A stretch of 64,000 nucleotides of DNA, taken from NCBI GenBank assembly GCA_033439685.1, contig JAUEDM010000005.1, positions 1,612,001 to 1,676,000 on the forward strand. Direction: 5' to 3'. The stretch's first letter is position 1. Each line of letters opens with the position of its first letter. Made by a program: the position numbers and the translations under genes. The notes under the pieces are model-generated. The model did no database searches, was not told the origin of the DNA, and saw only the letters and a list, made by a program, of their open reading frames with translations. Shown here in pieces: positions 32,242 through 45,521 of the stretch. Source of the DNA: Apodospora peruviana (taxonomy: Eukaryota > Ascomycota > Sordariomycetes > Sordariales > Lasiosphaeriaceae).

Positions 32242-35200
32242 TTGGTTCTGGGGATGGGATGGCTGGCTTCAATTTGCATCCCGCCATCTTGTCTCGTCTC
32301 GCTTCCCTTTGGCGAAGACCCTATCCCGGGTTCATGACCCCTTTTCTTGCCCGATTTTCTTTTCTCGCGAACCAAAAATATGCTCCTGCAAATAAAAAAG
32401 TTTCTTGGGCCCTGCATTTTCAATATGCGCAGCCGCTCGCTCTACCTGCAAGGGTAGAGTTATTTCGTCTCTCGCGATGGACCCGTCTACACCGACCCCT
32501 CCCCTCTCTCCCTCTCTCCCTCTCATGAGGCTCCTTGGTGAACGAAAAAGAAGAAAAAAGAAGGGGTAGTGGGTAGGTACTATAGCGGCGGCCCGCTCCT
32601 TGCTTGCCGGGTTTCCGTCTGACGGTTTGTGTTGGTACACAATCATTGTCATTTTGGACCTGCGAGAGTGACGCAGGTGTGTGTGTTGTGTGCCGCTCTC
32701 CCAACAGAAAAAATACCCGGCTTGGTGCTGGTTCTTGGGTATTGGATCAGGCAGGTCCTGCTTCCGCTTCCTGCCTTTGGTGCATCATCATCTCTCATCA
32801 TCATCAAAAGCGGCAGCAGCCAGGAGCATCATCATCCAATATCTCTGACTCCCGTCTGCTATCTGTCAGCATGATGCTGTCTCCACGGAAAATGGTACGG
32901 CAACGCCGTACGTACGCACACGTACGGATGTGAATCTGCTGCTGTATGTGCCGCTGTGGATCACTGTCCCCCCTCCCGATCACAACCTGCCGGTTGTCAG
33001 GATGGATGGAACCTTGGGAGCAAGCCCTGCTGCGTGCGGCATTGCCGCAGGCTCCGTACTTGCCCATTCCCGCCGCATTCAAGCGTAGGGCGACTCGCAT
33101 TGGCTTTTCCTTTCTGTCTGTCTCTTTTTCGTCTCATGTCGTCTCGTCTCGTCGCTTTTCTTGGGGACTTGGATGATTCGTCATGCCACCGTTGGCTTCT
33201 TTCACAGACGTGTGCACAGATATGACCAGCTCAATGCTATTTGTTTGTTTTGTTTCTTTCTTTTTTGCGTTGTGTTGTGTTGGTCGAGACGTTTGCTGTT
33301 TCCAGCTTCCCCCGAAGCTCGGTCCAGGTCTGTTGGCAGCCTGCTGGTCTCTCTGCTATCAATGACTGACTGGCTGACTGACTGCCATGGGTATGCCATG
33401 GTAATAGCATGACATGACATGACATGGCAGGACCGGCCCAGCTTTGTTGTAGATGGTTGCGCCGGCGGTTGGCGGTGATGATCGGCCTGAACACAATGCT
33501 GGTCGTCGACCCTCTTGTTGCTGTCCAATCTGCCCGGCGGCTCGCTTCGTCAACCGCTTGATGCTTGCTGCCAGTCGGCGGTGGCCTGGTTCCGAGCGCA
33601 TTTGTTGTGTGTTGCAATATTGTTTTCCGATCGATATCCGACAGGTAATAAGAGCCTCATCTCGCTCTGCGGCATGGTCATGGTCTTGCCGCTCGTAATG
33701 ATTCCATAGCCAGCCAGGTCCAGTGTTGCAATATTTCCTCCACCAAGCCACAGCCAGCCAGCCAGGATATTTAACTGTAGGTATGTACCTGCTGTAATTA
33801 TATTACTGTGGCACGTCACACTGTGATGATGGCTTGGGTTGAGTGAGGATGACCGACACGGGACTTGGGATCTGGTAACCAATCTGATGAGCATAACTTG
33901 CTGCCGGCAATACAGTTTGTACTTTCCCTCCTCTGGTGTATTCTCATAGGTGGTTTTGTTCATTTTCTTTGTCGTGCTCGCTTTCTCCATTTCCACTGAC
34001 CGGTGAACCTCACCGCCGGGGTGATATGGTGGCTCTGTCTGCTTCCAGCTGATGTCTGTTTATGTCAGATATGTTCGGTAACGATGTGAGAGAGAATACT
34101 ATATGTCTGGTGATTTCAGTGTACCAGTGAGTCGATACCGCTTTGTCGACTCTGCACCTGTTTTCTTTCACCCCTTTTCAACTTGTCAAACACTTGTTTT
34201 GTTTCTCGTGCACAGGTAGACTTGAATGACTTGATAACTGGACTAGGATATACACGAATAGCTATCCCAAATCTCCTGATCACGCAAAACAGAGCAGAAT
34301 AAACCGAGGGCCTGCCTAATCGTTGATTTGGTTGATTGATGGTAGACCTCTTCTGCCAATCGTTGCTTCTTGAAGCGAAGAATGGATAGGTTATACACAG
34401 TTTTACACGCTTGTGCATCCGTCATTCCGTCTTGATTTCATTTGACTTGATGACGTTTTAAAACTTTTGACACTCGTCTCCTCCTAACAACGATTGCACA
34501 CTTGTGTACCTCACTTTGATAACATCGATTCGAAGCATCCCATTCGTCAGTTAATTGTTTTGATTCTCGTTACTTCTTTGGGACAATTGTTCAGTCACTA
34601 ACTGGAACCGTCCCACACACATTTACCTTGGTAAGGCCAAGTAGGTGCTCCGTCACCGGGTAAAGAAAGATATGTGTGCATGCGTATGCGTGCTTTGGTT
34701 AGGTACGGGAATATAGGCGTACCTGATATTGTTGAATAGTGGTATTGCTATAGCCCGTCCTCTTCTATAGGGTGTGTGTCCTATCGTCTCTATTCAGTAT
34801 AGTACCTTCCAGTTGGCCAGGCAGGATATGTGTGAGTGGTTGGTTGTATGTTTCGTCCATCCGTTTGTGTATTTTGAAATGCCATCGGAGGCGTGAGTGT
34901 GTGGTGAGTTACTAGTCATGTATTTTCTTTGTTTGATGAAACATCACTTGAGTGATATGACGGGGGAATAGTCGAACTAGATCACGATGGGAGACACCTG
35001 TTTACTTTTCTAGTTTTCTTTTCTCAGAGATAGTTACTACGCTTTGGGAGTCTTTTGAATGTTTTCCGGTTTTCTTCTATTTTTAATTGATAATTTTGCT
35101 GTTTTTGTTTGAAAGCTGTTTGATGATCTTTCATGATCTTCAATGGAGAGACTAGAATACATAGCCTGAGAGGTACGAAATTGGCGTGCGGTGCGAGTTT

Positions 35201-38200
35201 GTTGGTGGTGATTGGTACTAATGATTGCTTGGGCTTTGTTTTACTTGGACTGTTTGGGCTTGGTGTCTTGTCTGTGTGGTTCTGGTACTTGTTTTGGTTG
35301 TGTGGTCCGTTCGCGAACCGTCATGCTACCGTTTTCAGAGTCTTTTGGTTGTTTCTTTCGTCACGGAGATAATAAGCTCACTGCTGAGAAACTTTGGGGT
35401 TAATGAAAAGATACCGCAATGATGGTTTCGCTGTGTGTCTCTTATTTTGCCCATTAAAACACTCTTGACTGTGATTTTACTCATTGCTGTCATTCATCCT
35501 CTTGTGACCCGGAAGTGCTAATATGTTGTAGACCATAGTATTCATGATGAATCTAGGTCGGAAAGGGGTCGTTTATTGGGCGTTGCAAAACAGAACCCAG
35601 GTAAAGTACTGTTTGTTTTCAAAGCCCGTTCTGCTGGTGTGCTTGAATAGCCATCACGGCACTCTTTCTGGCAATGTATGCAGTTTCTCGTACACACTGA
35701 CCCCTTAACTGAAGTCAGTTAAGCATTTGCAGAAAAGAAAAGAAAGCAAGCCACCCCGCCAGGCCCGCACACCCGGCCGCCCTCGATCCATCGTTGAGCA
35801 AACTGAGGTTCCAGGTGGGCCGCCGAACGGTGGCTGCCGGCCGGTTGTGCAAGGTGTTAGTCGTGTTGTTCTGGTACACAACCTTACAGGTTCTGAACCA
35901 GAACCAGACTTGGGTTATGTCTGGCTCATCTTTCCCCTCATGCCTCCTTCTCCTCCTCCTCCTCTACGTATTTCATCCCAATAAGGTAAGTAGACCTAAC
36001 CCTGGCCATGCGAACCGAACCGAACCAAAAAGAAGACGACAATGGGATAGAAAAGAATATAGAGGAGAGAAACCTTGAAACCCCGGGTTTTTCTGCGTTT
36101 TGCTTTTTGACATATGGCAGAGGATATTGTGTGTTACATCAAGGGGAGGGGTGATATTAGCATTGGTTTTCTTTAGATTACAGAACAAGACAAAATAGAG
36201 AAAATAAAACAAAAATGCCCCGATGCACACCAAGGCAAGATGTATCTGATCGAGTCTAGCTCTTATCAGATCGTCTATTATGCCCACCACCACGACGGAT
36301 TCTAGGCCTGAAAGTTGATGTGCTGCGATCTGGTTCCGGCCTGGTGCGCATGCAAGAGGACTGACGGACGACCCACCAACCACCGGCATTCGCTTTTCTG
36401 AGGCTACCAGGTATGGATATGCAGGTTGGTCACTATGTCAGTCGATCTATGCCAACTGTAGGTTATGTTTCGGTTTCAGGTATGCCGCGCCGACTACGGA
36501 CACGTGTATGCGTCGCCGTAATACATCCAGTGGCCTTGCCGTCAGTGGCATCATTGACCTCATCGTGGCATTTCTTTGACTGTTGTTATTTTCTCATTTC
36601 ACTAACAACCACTTGCCCATTCCGGCCGGCCTCAAAGCGCCAAAATCTAGCCAACAGAGAGGGGAGCATGAGGAATAACTGAACAGCGCCTCAGCCCACC
36701 GGTGACACAACATGGCCTCCGGCTGCTCCGCCGGAAACAAAGCGGGTCCTCGGGGCCGGCGGCAGTCGCGACCCTCGGTTCACGGTGCCGAGGGCTCTTG
36801 GACTTGAATTCGGCAGACCGACCGACCAACTGACTTAACTGCTTGCCCGAGGGGCCGAGACCAACCAAACGGCCAAGAGCTCGAATGCGGCGCGGTGATT
36901 TGAGTGTTCCCACAACTAACTTTTTTGCGTTTGTGTCTGTCCGTGGCACAGGGCATGATTAAAGCAAAGCAGACGAGTATCTGCCACAATTTGGCATTTG
37001 TTCTACCCTATCGGACACTATCTTTAATTATCTAAAGGAAGGTATTTTGGGTGGTCTCTGTAACTCAGTTGGTCCGTTCGTGTTCGTGGGGGTTTCCTAC
37101 CTTGAGTAAGTCACCAACAGACACAGTAACATGAGTTTGTTTGAACGACGGACGTCAATTCTTCTATTCAAACGAGGTTGATGAGACATCCTGTGCCACC
37201 TCCCCTTTTCTTACACTTCCATACTTTCCCGAACGCAAATATCTGTCTGTAACCTGATGATGAACCTCCTTGTTGACTGTGTCTAATACAAATCAATCTC
37301 AGCCATCGCTTTGAAAAATCCGCCTCATACACACAATCGGCCCTTCTGGATATAAGGAACAAGACGACGCAAAATTTGATTTCACAGCATGACAGTAAAA
37401 CAAGCACAACGGAGAGCAACCTAGCTAGTACGGCTAACGATGACTTGATAAGGGGGTTATTCCTCGAAAACGCTGAAACACTAGATCCCTCAGCCCTGTT
37501 CAAATTATGGCGCAGTGAATAATAATCAGAGCAGACGTTGCTACTACTTAGTTCCATGCCCGGAAATGGTCAGGCTTGGACAGAGTTAATTTGGAGATAA
37601 CTCAAAGTCCAGTTCTAACACGAACATATAGTCATGTAAGACTCTTTGACATCACAGTTTGCGTCATATATCCAGACCAAACCTCAGGTAGGAGTTAATT
37701 GCTGGTCTAATCAATAATCATATCACAACAGATACAACTCGAGTCACATGGGTCCTTTCTTTGCCCAAGGCAATCAAAGATATCCAGTATTGAAAACTTG
37801 AACTCATGTTTTTAATTTAATATCCTATTTTGATTTTTTCAAGGTCGGCATGACTGAACATCAACACTTAAATCCGGTCTGGTTACCACAAATGATGTAC
37901 CAATTCAATAGCTTGTTACTGCCATGAAATCCTGTATTCAACCCACCCCGTTTCCAAGTCTTATTCATCATCAAAGAGTCTAGAACTCTTTAACGTCCAC
38001 GTGTCTTCCAGACTCAGGGAAGCGACTGACCAACTGCACTGACTTCCAACCAGGTGGAGCCGAGACAGCCGTGTCGTCCCGCCACCGTAGGAATCCCGTC
38101 ATCCGTCCTGACACATATTAATGCCCAGAGATTGCAGATATTGCCCAGAGCATTGGCGACAACCCTCCCCTGGCGAGTCAGGCTTGAAACGACAAACCAG

Positions 38201-40631
38201 AAAAGGGTTTAGCTGACATCATCTCTCTACTCGCTGCTAGCAGCCTGGAGCGGGTGCAGAGTGCTGCTTTGCGTCCGCCGTCGTCTGTGTTACGTGTGCA
38301 ATGCACGCACCACTTTCGCAACCTGCAACGGCAGAGAAAGAAGGCAACGGTATGTGCTGTACTGCTACCTGCTCGTACATCCAGTACCTGTACGAGATGG
38401 AGGTGGGGACTAGCACTAGCTTAGTACTGCTACCGAATCGACCTGTCATCGATTTAGCAGTCCTGAATCGAACCTCAGACGGCCGGATCTTGGGCATCCA
38501 TTGTCCAAATGCGACAGGATTCGGACCACGTCCAGTGGCTGGTGAGGGGTGGTCCCGAGCGAGCTCGGTACCGAACGGTGCTGGCTGGTCTGAACCTGGG
38601 AACTGCAGCTGTCGATGCAACGGTCGAGGGCCCAACCAGGGGCTCTCACGGGCCGGCAGACGAAAGGCACACCACCCACACACAGTGGGCGTGTGCAGAT
38701 GACCATGCAAATAATTGCATATCGACCGTCCTATGGCCCATCTTGGCTTGGGAAAAAAGAGTGGAAGGCGACATGGAGGTCATTTATCCGGCCTGCTCCA
38801 CTCTCGTCCCTGGCGCGTCACTGCGACATTCGTCGCTTTTTGTGGCCGTTTGTCTGTGTTTCCCCTCTCTGTTTCGATGGGCTCCATCTGGGCCTCTCGT
38901 CTTGCTGCAAAGCCATGATAGAAAGGGTCAGATGGCCAACGGCGACGGGCACTTTTGAGCTGGCCCTTCCCGGCCTCGCAGGGGTGCTGAGGACCGCGAT
39001 TGGTGCTGCACCTTGGGCACGATGTAACGACGGTTCGCGGAAGTCCAAGTGGAGGCTGGACCCCTGGCCATGTGGTGTCGAACCCCTGTCCGCAGTTGCA
39101 TCTGGCCGTTGTCAATCTCGCTCACTTGACGCCCCGCAGTCCTTTGCTCGCTGCTATTCTAGGTAAAATTAGCGGCAGGACCGCAGCATCGCACGTTCAG
39201 CTTAATCGAGCCTGGGGCAGACGATATTCAAGATCAGCATAGATGTGTATATGAAGACAGATGAAGGGATTGACGCGCAGGACGCGCTTCAGACCCGATA
39301 TGTGCCAGTTGGGGAAGCGCGGGGGGCCGTCCCGAGGAAGAAACTGGCAACGGAGGGGAAGAGAGAGGAGAGGGGGTTGATCCAGTAAAGTGAGGGGAAA
39401 AGGAAAAGCTCGCTCGGATAGTGGTGTCATGGTGCGGAGAAAGAAAATGGCAGGCTGGCGGCCGTGATGGTGATACGGACTTGTCGGGACTCGCGTGAGG
39501 AGACAGCGAGGCGGGTTGGAGGCCCAGTCGAACACTTGGACTTGACAGCAACTTTGACCAAGTCTGAAGTGGTAGGGTACGGTGAAGCAACGATTGGTGC
39601 TGGCTGCAACATCCCGAACAGACATGCTGATATCAAAATCCGGGTATTGGATATAGCCCTCCACCACGGTGTAAGATGATTTCACATCCTCTTCGTTAAT
39701 GCTCTCAACACTCGGTGTGGTCGCAGTCGGGGCCGCATAACAGGGAAAAAGTCTTGAAGTCTGAGTGTCTGACAGTGTTCTGTCCCAAACTCGGGCATGT
39801 GTGCCGCAGTGACATCGTGGCCTCTCAAGCGCGTGCTGAAGCTGCGTACGGTTGCATAGCTGTCGTTTGCCACTCGGGCTGCTGGAGAGCTCGGAGCGAC
39901 AGACGGACGAAGTGGGCAGACTCGTCTTCCTCTTTGGGGAGCATGGGGAGTCGTGGCAATCCAAAAACGGCGTCTGTGCTCGCGTATGCACGGTATTGCA
40001 AACACTTGGGCGTGGTGGTTGCAGGTCGCAGGTATCAGGTCGACCGACTTGTCCGCTTCCGCTTTCCGCCCGTGTCCCGTTCATGGGCGGATAGTCAGTC
40101 CACAGTCAGCGACAGACATTTTGTATTCTCCGATTCGAAGGTTGGGCACACCGGTAGTGGTCGTTTAGATGCAGTCAAACACACCATGGACCCATCGCGG
40201 TGAGAGACTGATGAGCCATGCGTCGTTATCTCATCAGGGTGCCGAGTCGCCAATCTCCGTCAGTCAGTCAGCCGATATGCCGCAAGTCCAACGACCGAAA
40301 TCCGTATTCGGAAGGCCGACAACCATTACGGAAAGTCTCCTATCTCGAGTCTCTTGTCCAAAGGGTCGATCGGGGCTCGGTCATGGGGGTCATCCAAGTC
40401 CCTACGGTTTGTTTGTTCAGCGTTGCAATGAGCAGGCCTCGCACAGACCTATAGTTCATCTCGAAAAAGAATTTTCACTGCTTTGTCGTTGGCCGTCTCC
40501 ACTGTCCATCCTGGGCGGGACGGTCTGGGGAAGTCGCCATCTGGGACTTGGCTTCACTTTGGGACTCTAGGAGTCATTTGCCCCGCGTGTCGCGTGCTTC
40601 TTTCCTCGCCTGACGCTTGCACCGAAAACTT
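32242..40631. other. Gene-poor region, third part, T/C-rich on the plus strand
   Basis: No gene is recognised. From about 32.1 to 36 kb the plus strand is strikingly rich in T and C with GTTTTCTTT-like runs, as in long fungal 5' leaders, but no coding exon follows. From 38.2 to 40.3 kb several frames on both strands are open at once (the longest 295 codons, 39197-40084 minus), which points to base composition rather than coding. Around 36.6-38.2 kb the sequence becomes more AT-rich. Confidence 0.45.
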
Positions 40632-41049
40632 TAGATGGAGACGGTGATTCTGATATTTGGAGACGGTGGGTCCTACCAAAACACCACCAACAAAACCAGC
40701 CTGCACCTACACACAATAAACGCCTGATTTAAGTTCATCAGAAAAATATGAATTAACTTGCAATCAAAAGGTAGAGCCTTAAAATACACGCGTCGGTTTT
40801 GAAAAAAAAAAAGTTTTTATCTAGGGCTAACGGTACAGCGTTAACTAACAGACTTTGGAGCAATCTACACTAAGCGGTGTTGGTAGATTTGAGTGTTTGC
40901 GGACCCCTCACATTCGTGGCTTTGAACGCTGGCTTGGCGGAACAAGGACCTGCTCACTGGCCAGTTTGTGGCCGGTGCACTGCTCCAAACCTCAACTTTT
41001 GGCGAGGGGACCCACCGCCTCCAAATATCAAAACCACCGTCTCCACCTA
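40632..41049. mobile_element. Miniature inverted-repeat transposable element (MITE) with TA target duplication
   Basis: The two ends are inverted repeats of at least 42 bases: left from 40632 (TAGATGGAGACGGTGATTCT...), right as the reverse complement ending at 41049 (TAGGTGGAGACGGTGGTTTT...). They differ at 4 of the first 42 positions, all transitions. Each end contains GGAGACGGTG or GGAGGCGGTG twice, so the terminal repeat has an internal direct repeat. A TA flanks both ends, suggesting a TA target site as in Tc1/mariner-type elements. The 0.4 kb interior has no transposase frame, so it is non-autonomous. No second copy was seen in this window. Confidence 0.8.
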
Positions 41050-43080
41050 GAATTTTCACGCTTGCACCTTCCTCTCAAAGCAAGGTTTTGAACGGCATCA
41101 AAAAAAGAAAAGAAAATTAAACTCCAATCCCTTGAATCCCTGCTTAGCGCGGGTTTGGCGCTCACACGGGAGATTTCTCCGAATTTCTCGGCAGCATACC
41201 CGCGCCTTTGACCGTTGAACGGCGCAAGGTCTCACCCTTTTTCAAAGTACAGCCTTGCAATGTGTCATTCGTTTCTTTTATCTCTTTTCGGCATGTGGGG
41301 GCCGAGTCAATGAGGATCAACAAAATAACAAGACAGTTAGAGCTGAATTAGTATTGCCGTACCCTCGTGGATGACAGTAATGTTTTGAAAGTCTGAAATG
41401 AAAAAGACTCGCCTGTAATACCTGCTGGTCTAAATATAGGGCAACGTTGGCGCTGCCCCGCTGGACCAAGATGGACTTGTTGATCATGGTTGCCAGAAGA
41501 ACCCTCGCCAGTCTATAACAGTCAACCAAATAATCTAACAACGGGAATGCATGCTTGAAAGACAGGAACTCGCACTCCGAGAAAAAGCCGGTTGCGCTCG
41601 GGGTAATAGGAGTCAATGTAACAATGAGATTTGAAAATTGATATCTTGGGTCTTTGAATGCTATCAAGTTTAGTTAGAAAGCCTAATAAAACTTGAAATA
41701 CAAAACATCCAGACGCAGTTTCCTAGGCAGCCTCATTCGTACCATAACCGCATGTTAATACGGACGTGACTCTCAACTCTAGAGACTCAAAATATTCCAT
41801 TCCGTCCTTTGGGGGACCCAACAGGGAATCCCGCCCAAGCAAAATAGATTCATACCTTCCTTCAAAATAAAAGTTCATTGAGCAGAGCAAGTTGAGGATG
41901 TAGAATACAGTGAATTACTGTGATCAAGCTTCTGCCCGCGAAAAAGGAGTGCTCAAATAGCAAGGCCCAATCATTTTTTTTGCCTCTGGCGAGTATTGAA
42001 AATCAAACCTGATCCAGGTTCGCTTCAGAGTTAAGAGTACCAAACGCGTCGCTAGAGGTTTATATGAGCTGATAGCTTTTCCTGTGTCAAGGGAGCTCTG
42101 AAGAGAGAAAAGCTTGACTCTAGTCTTGAAACAGTCATAGCGACATGCTCTACCATCTTCCAGCAGTAGAAGATGGTGATGATTCTGGGGATTAAGAAAT
42201 CAGACAATCACTCGCTCGAAACGGTATGTGATTGGCCTTCCTCCAGCACTCTCTGTAAGGACTATGGCTTCTTGAATTGAGTTAAAAGTCCTTCAAGAAC
42301 GCTCGCAATATCAGCTTGTCTATGGTCGAATCTGGAAGGAGGGCACCAGGAGTATGCCCACTCGGCTCCGCTGGTAGTCAACCTTCCTTATTTTCCCCAT
42401 ATTACATTTCACGGGGGAGACTTCTTTGCTAACAGACATGTTTTGCAAGCCATCGATGATTCTGGAAAGAGGTCGAACGACCTTTGAGGAAAGTTGCGAG
42501 CAGGATCTCCCAGAATCCAGTTAAGGAATATGCTCTTCCCTTCCCATGTCGTACTTCATGAGTTTCCTTGCAGCCAGCATTTGGGAATTTACCAAATCGG
42601 AAATGTTTACTGGCGTCCGTTGGTTTAAAAGAAGGTGGTGAACTCGTCTTAAAGCTCAGGGCGCTTCGAATTTCAGGGAATATGGCGAGATATACGACAG
42701 ACTTTTCAAAAATATTTTGAACCTAAACGTACCAAAATCGTTCCATGGCAAATTTGAGGACGGGCAACGTGCACAACATGGCGTAGACAACGTGGATCGA
42801 GATCATAGGTAATCGGTCTCCAGACGCTATGAACATGTTAAATGTTTCTGTAGATGCTACTTCCCGTCCTTATACAATCAATTTTCAGTACCACGTGAAC
42901 TGCTCCAGTTCTATACGACCGGGAATACCGTTCCCCACCCGACACAGCGCACACCGCATTTTCTGATAGCCCAAGCCGGTAATGTAAATGCCGACCGTTG
43001 CCGTCGACCGACTCCTACTGTGACAGGTGCGCAGACATTATTGTATTGAAAGACACAGTGTTGAGACTGACTCTGTGCTC
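41050..43080. other. Region between MITE and phosphoserine aminotransferase gene
   Basis: This stretch is more AT-rich than its surroundings. It contains the possible decayed minus-strand gene described separately and is otherwise without recognised features. The 3' end of the aminotransferase gene borders it on the right. Confidence 0.5.
41317..42840 (-). pseudogene. Possible decayed or unassembled gene, identity unknown
   Basis: Several minus-strand pieces look protein-like but cannot be joined into one frame. The last, 41661-41317, follows an intron-like segment (donor GGTTATG|GTACGA near 41742, branch CTAAC, acceptor TAG at about 41662) and reads AFKDPRYQFSNLIVTLTPIT and further. The piece before it (about 41918-41743) reads FTVFYILNLLCSMNFYFEGR and on. 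Farther upstream are short open pieces at about 42630-42520 and 42835-42735 with an in-frame GTACGT donor after the latter. In-frame stops separate them. Either this is a degraded gene or I have missed small introns. No family was recognised. Confidence 0.25.
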
Positions 43081-44786
43081 CTATGACGTTGCGAAAGCGC
43101 GGATGAATTTGGCGAGCTTCTCTGCTCCTTCAAGGGGAATCGAATTGTAATTGCTCGCTCGGATTCCTATTTGGCACTCCAGGGTTAGTCAAAAGTTAAG
43201 GGGTTAATTAAACGGTCTTGGGAGTAGCATACCACCCAGAGAACGATGACCCTTCAGCCCAGTTAATCCCTGGGAAGAAGCCTCCGCTAGAAAGGCTTTC
43301 TCGGCGGCATCAACATCGCCACCTTTCGTAACTCTAAAGCAGATGTTGACGCGTGACCGTACTTCCTTGCTTGGAATAACCCTGTAAGCCTCAGGGAAGG
43401 CCTCAATAGCATCATATATAAGTTGAGCCTTCTTGTCAGATATGGCTTGCTGTCCGTCCAATTTATCAGGGTATGTTTGTAGCAATTTGCTGAGAACCCG
43501 GCCGATGATGAATACGCTAGTAAGTGAATTAGTATCATCTTGCTTGGAGATATTAAATCAACTATGACTTACTCGAAGATGCTGAGTGTATTGTAAAGAC
43601 TGTTGTTTTTGGCAATAGCCTCGTACTGGAAGATGATGGGTGGAATAGGCAGGCCCAGTTGTCTCATGAGATCTGCCGAGGGTTGGGGTAAAAAGCTTTT
43701 CTTGATGATCACCACAGTAACACCGGCGGGTCCGAGGTTCTTCTGGGCGCCAAAGAAGATGGCCGAAAACTTCTTGACCGGAATCTTTCTCGTGAGGATA
43801 TTCGAGCTCATGTCAGCGACGACGATTGGGCCCTTTCCATCAGGACCCGGCTCCAAAGACTTGGGGAATGCAGTCGGAAATTCAACCCCATCGACTGTCT
43901 CGTTGGAGCAAAAATAGACGAAAGCCGCATCTTTAGATAGCTTCCAATCGCTCTCATCCGGAATTACTCCAAACTTGCCGCCATTCGACTTCCGGGCATC
44001 TGCTGCACTAGTGAGTAACAATAAGTCAGTACGCCTCTCCCTCTCCTTTCCTTTTCTTTCCAGACTATGGTTTTGGAGATATTATTTGCTCGGAGGGGGT
44101 GGTTTAACTCACATGTTGACATAGTTTGATCCCAAGAGCCGCTCGGCTTCAGCTGACGCTTTCTGGGACCCTGATGAGAAAAACAGTCAGCTTCGCAATA
44201 TTGACACTGAGAATCTACTCCATAACACAAAGAATAAAACTTGTTCAACTTACAGCCGCCGGTAACAAGATAATCAGACTTGAGCTCATTGTCCACAACT
44301 TGCTTGAGTTTCTGAATCAACTCGGGGTGGTCGGTAGGTTTGCCTTGGACATGGCCAAAGATCTCCTTCTGCTTGCGGGCAACCCAGGCACCAACAAAGT
44401 TGTACACTACAGCAGAGAATTCTCCCTAATAATTTGAGGTCAGCATTGCTCACTTATATGGGGACAAAAGTTACACGTACCGTGCCGCCACCTTGCATGA
44501 AGAGAATTTCATAGTCGTCTGGAATATCAAGACAGACGGCAAGGTCAGCTTTGGCTTGATTTACGATATCAGCCGCTAGCGGTGAACGGTGAGAATGCTC
44601 GGCGACTATATAAAGAGAAAGTAACATGTCAGCATTTTCTAAAGATAGAAGGTCCTGGGGGGGCTCCATACCGCCTAGACCAGTGTCCTGATAATTGAGA
44701 AGCGCCTGGGCAGCTTCCTCGAGGACGGGAGTTGGTAGCAGGGCTGGACCTGCACCAAAATACGTGACTTCAGATCTATCGGGCAT
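43081..44786 (-). CDS. SER1: Phosphoserine aminotransferase (serine biosynthesis), 7 exons
   Basis: A cytosolic PLP enzyme that converts 3-phosphohydroxypyruvate and glutamate to O-phosphoserine and 2-oxoglutarate. Exons (minus): 44786-44672, 44605-44481, 44425-44254, 44170-44113, 44007-43573, 43516-43233, 43166-43081; 424 residues, normal for the family. Hallmarks are YFGAGPALLP at the start, TGLGVAEHSHRSP, FMQGGGTGEFSAV, the PLP lysine Lys246 in FFGAQKNLGPAG, and GHRSLGGIRASNYNSIP near the end. The ATG at 44786 is the first true ATG in frame and starts at the usual position. Introns are 52-105 bases with standard GT-AG ends. The next intact gene upstream is tRNA-Glu. Confidence 0.97.
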
Positions 44787-45449
44787 GATGGCGGATCTGC
44801 AGGGTCCAGACTTGAAGGTGTCTTTGTGACGTTGAAACCGTGGTTGAAGGTTTCTATCCACCTCTTTTTTTCAGAATCAGCTGGACTTAAGCGGGGTCGA
44901 GGGCGATGTCGGAGGCGATCTGCACCAACTTGTGTGTACGGCGTGGAACTGACGGCGAAACTCGATGTCGAAAAGCGACGGGCAAATCCGACTACTGACT
45001 TGTTTTGACTTGCCCTGACCCTGTCCGATAGTAAAGGATTGTCGAGGCGGAAGAGGGAGGGAGATGAGTCGAGAGCAGAGTCATCCGTACGTACAACACC
45101 AAGACATGAGTTTTGCTTTGCGGGGTCGTGCGTCATGAAGCACACCATACCAGAGGCGGACGAACAAAGTCGTGCATAAGAAGTCGGATCTGATTGGTTG
45201 GGGGCGTGGGGCTCAAAGGTCCAAAGGAAAACGACTGCCTCGACGACGACACAAGATTTCAACAATGGGGTTTCTATGAACTGCGAAAACGTTTCGTAAA
45301 TAAAACCTAGAGACTTACTTCATTTGAGTCGTCTGAGCACGAAAGCCAAATGGGTAGTTGCAAACGAGGAGAAAGAAAAGTAAAAAGTGAGTACGGAGTA
45401 TTCCGTACCTTACTTGCCGCCAGGTATCTCGACAAAACAAAAAGCACAT

Positions 45450-45521
45450 CTCCCGGACGGGGAATCGAACCCCGAGCTTCGCGGTGAAAACGCGATATGT
45501 TGACCATTACACCATCTGGGA
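45450..45521 (-). tRNA. tRNA-Glu(TTC)
   Basis: The 72-base minus-strand sequence folds as a tRNA. The acceptor TCCCAGA pairs with TCCGGGA except for one A-C mismatch, and the discriminator is G. The anticodon stem TCGCG/CGCGA encloses loop TTTTCAC with anticodon TTC. The T arm is CGGGG-TTCGATT-CCCCG. No intron is present. Confidence 0.93.

Noticed and set aside
39197..40084. 295-codon minus-strand open frame in the gene-poor region
   Set aside because: Overlapping frames on the plus strand (39715-40203, 39852-40094) are open too. The product is rich in Arg/Pro/Ser/Cys with no domain, signal peptide or splice structure, so low stop density is the simpler explanation.
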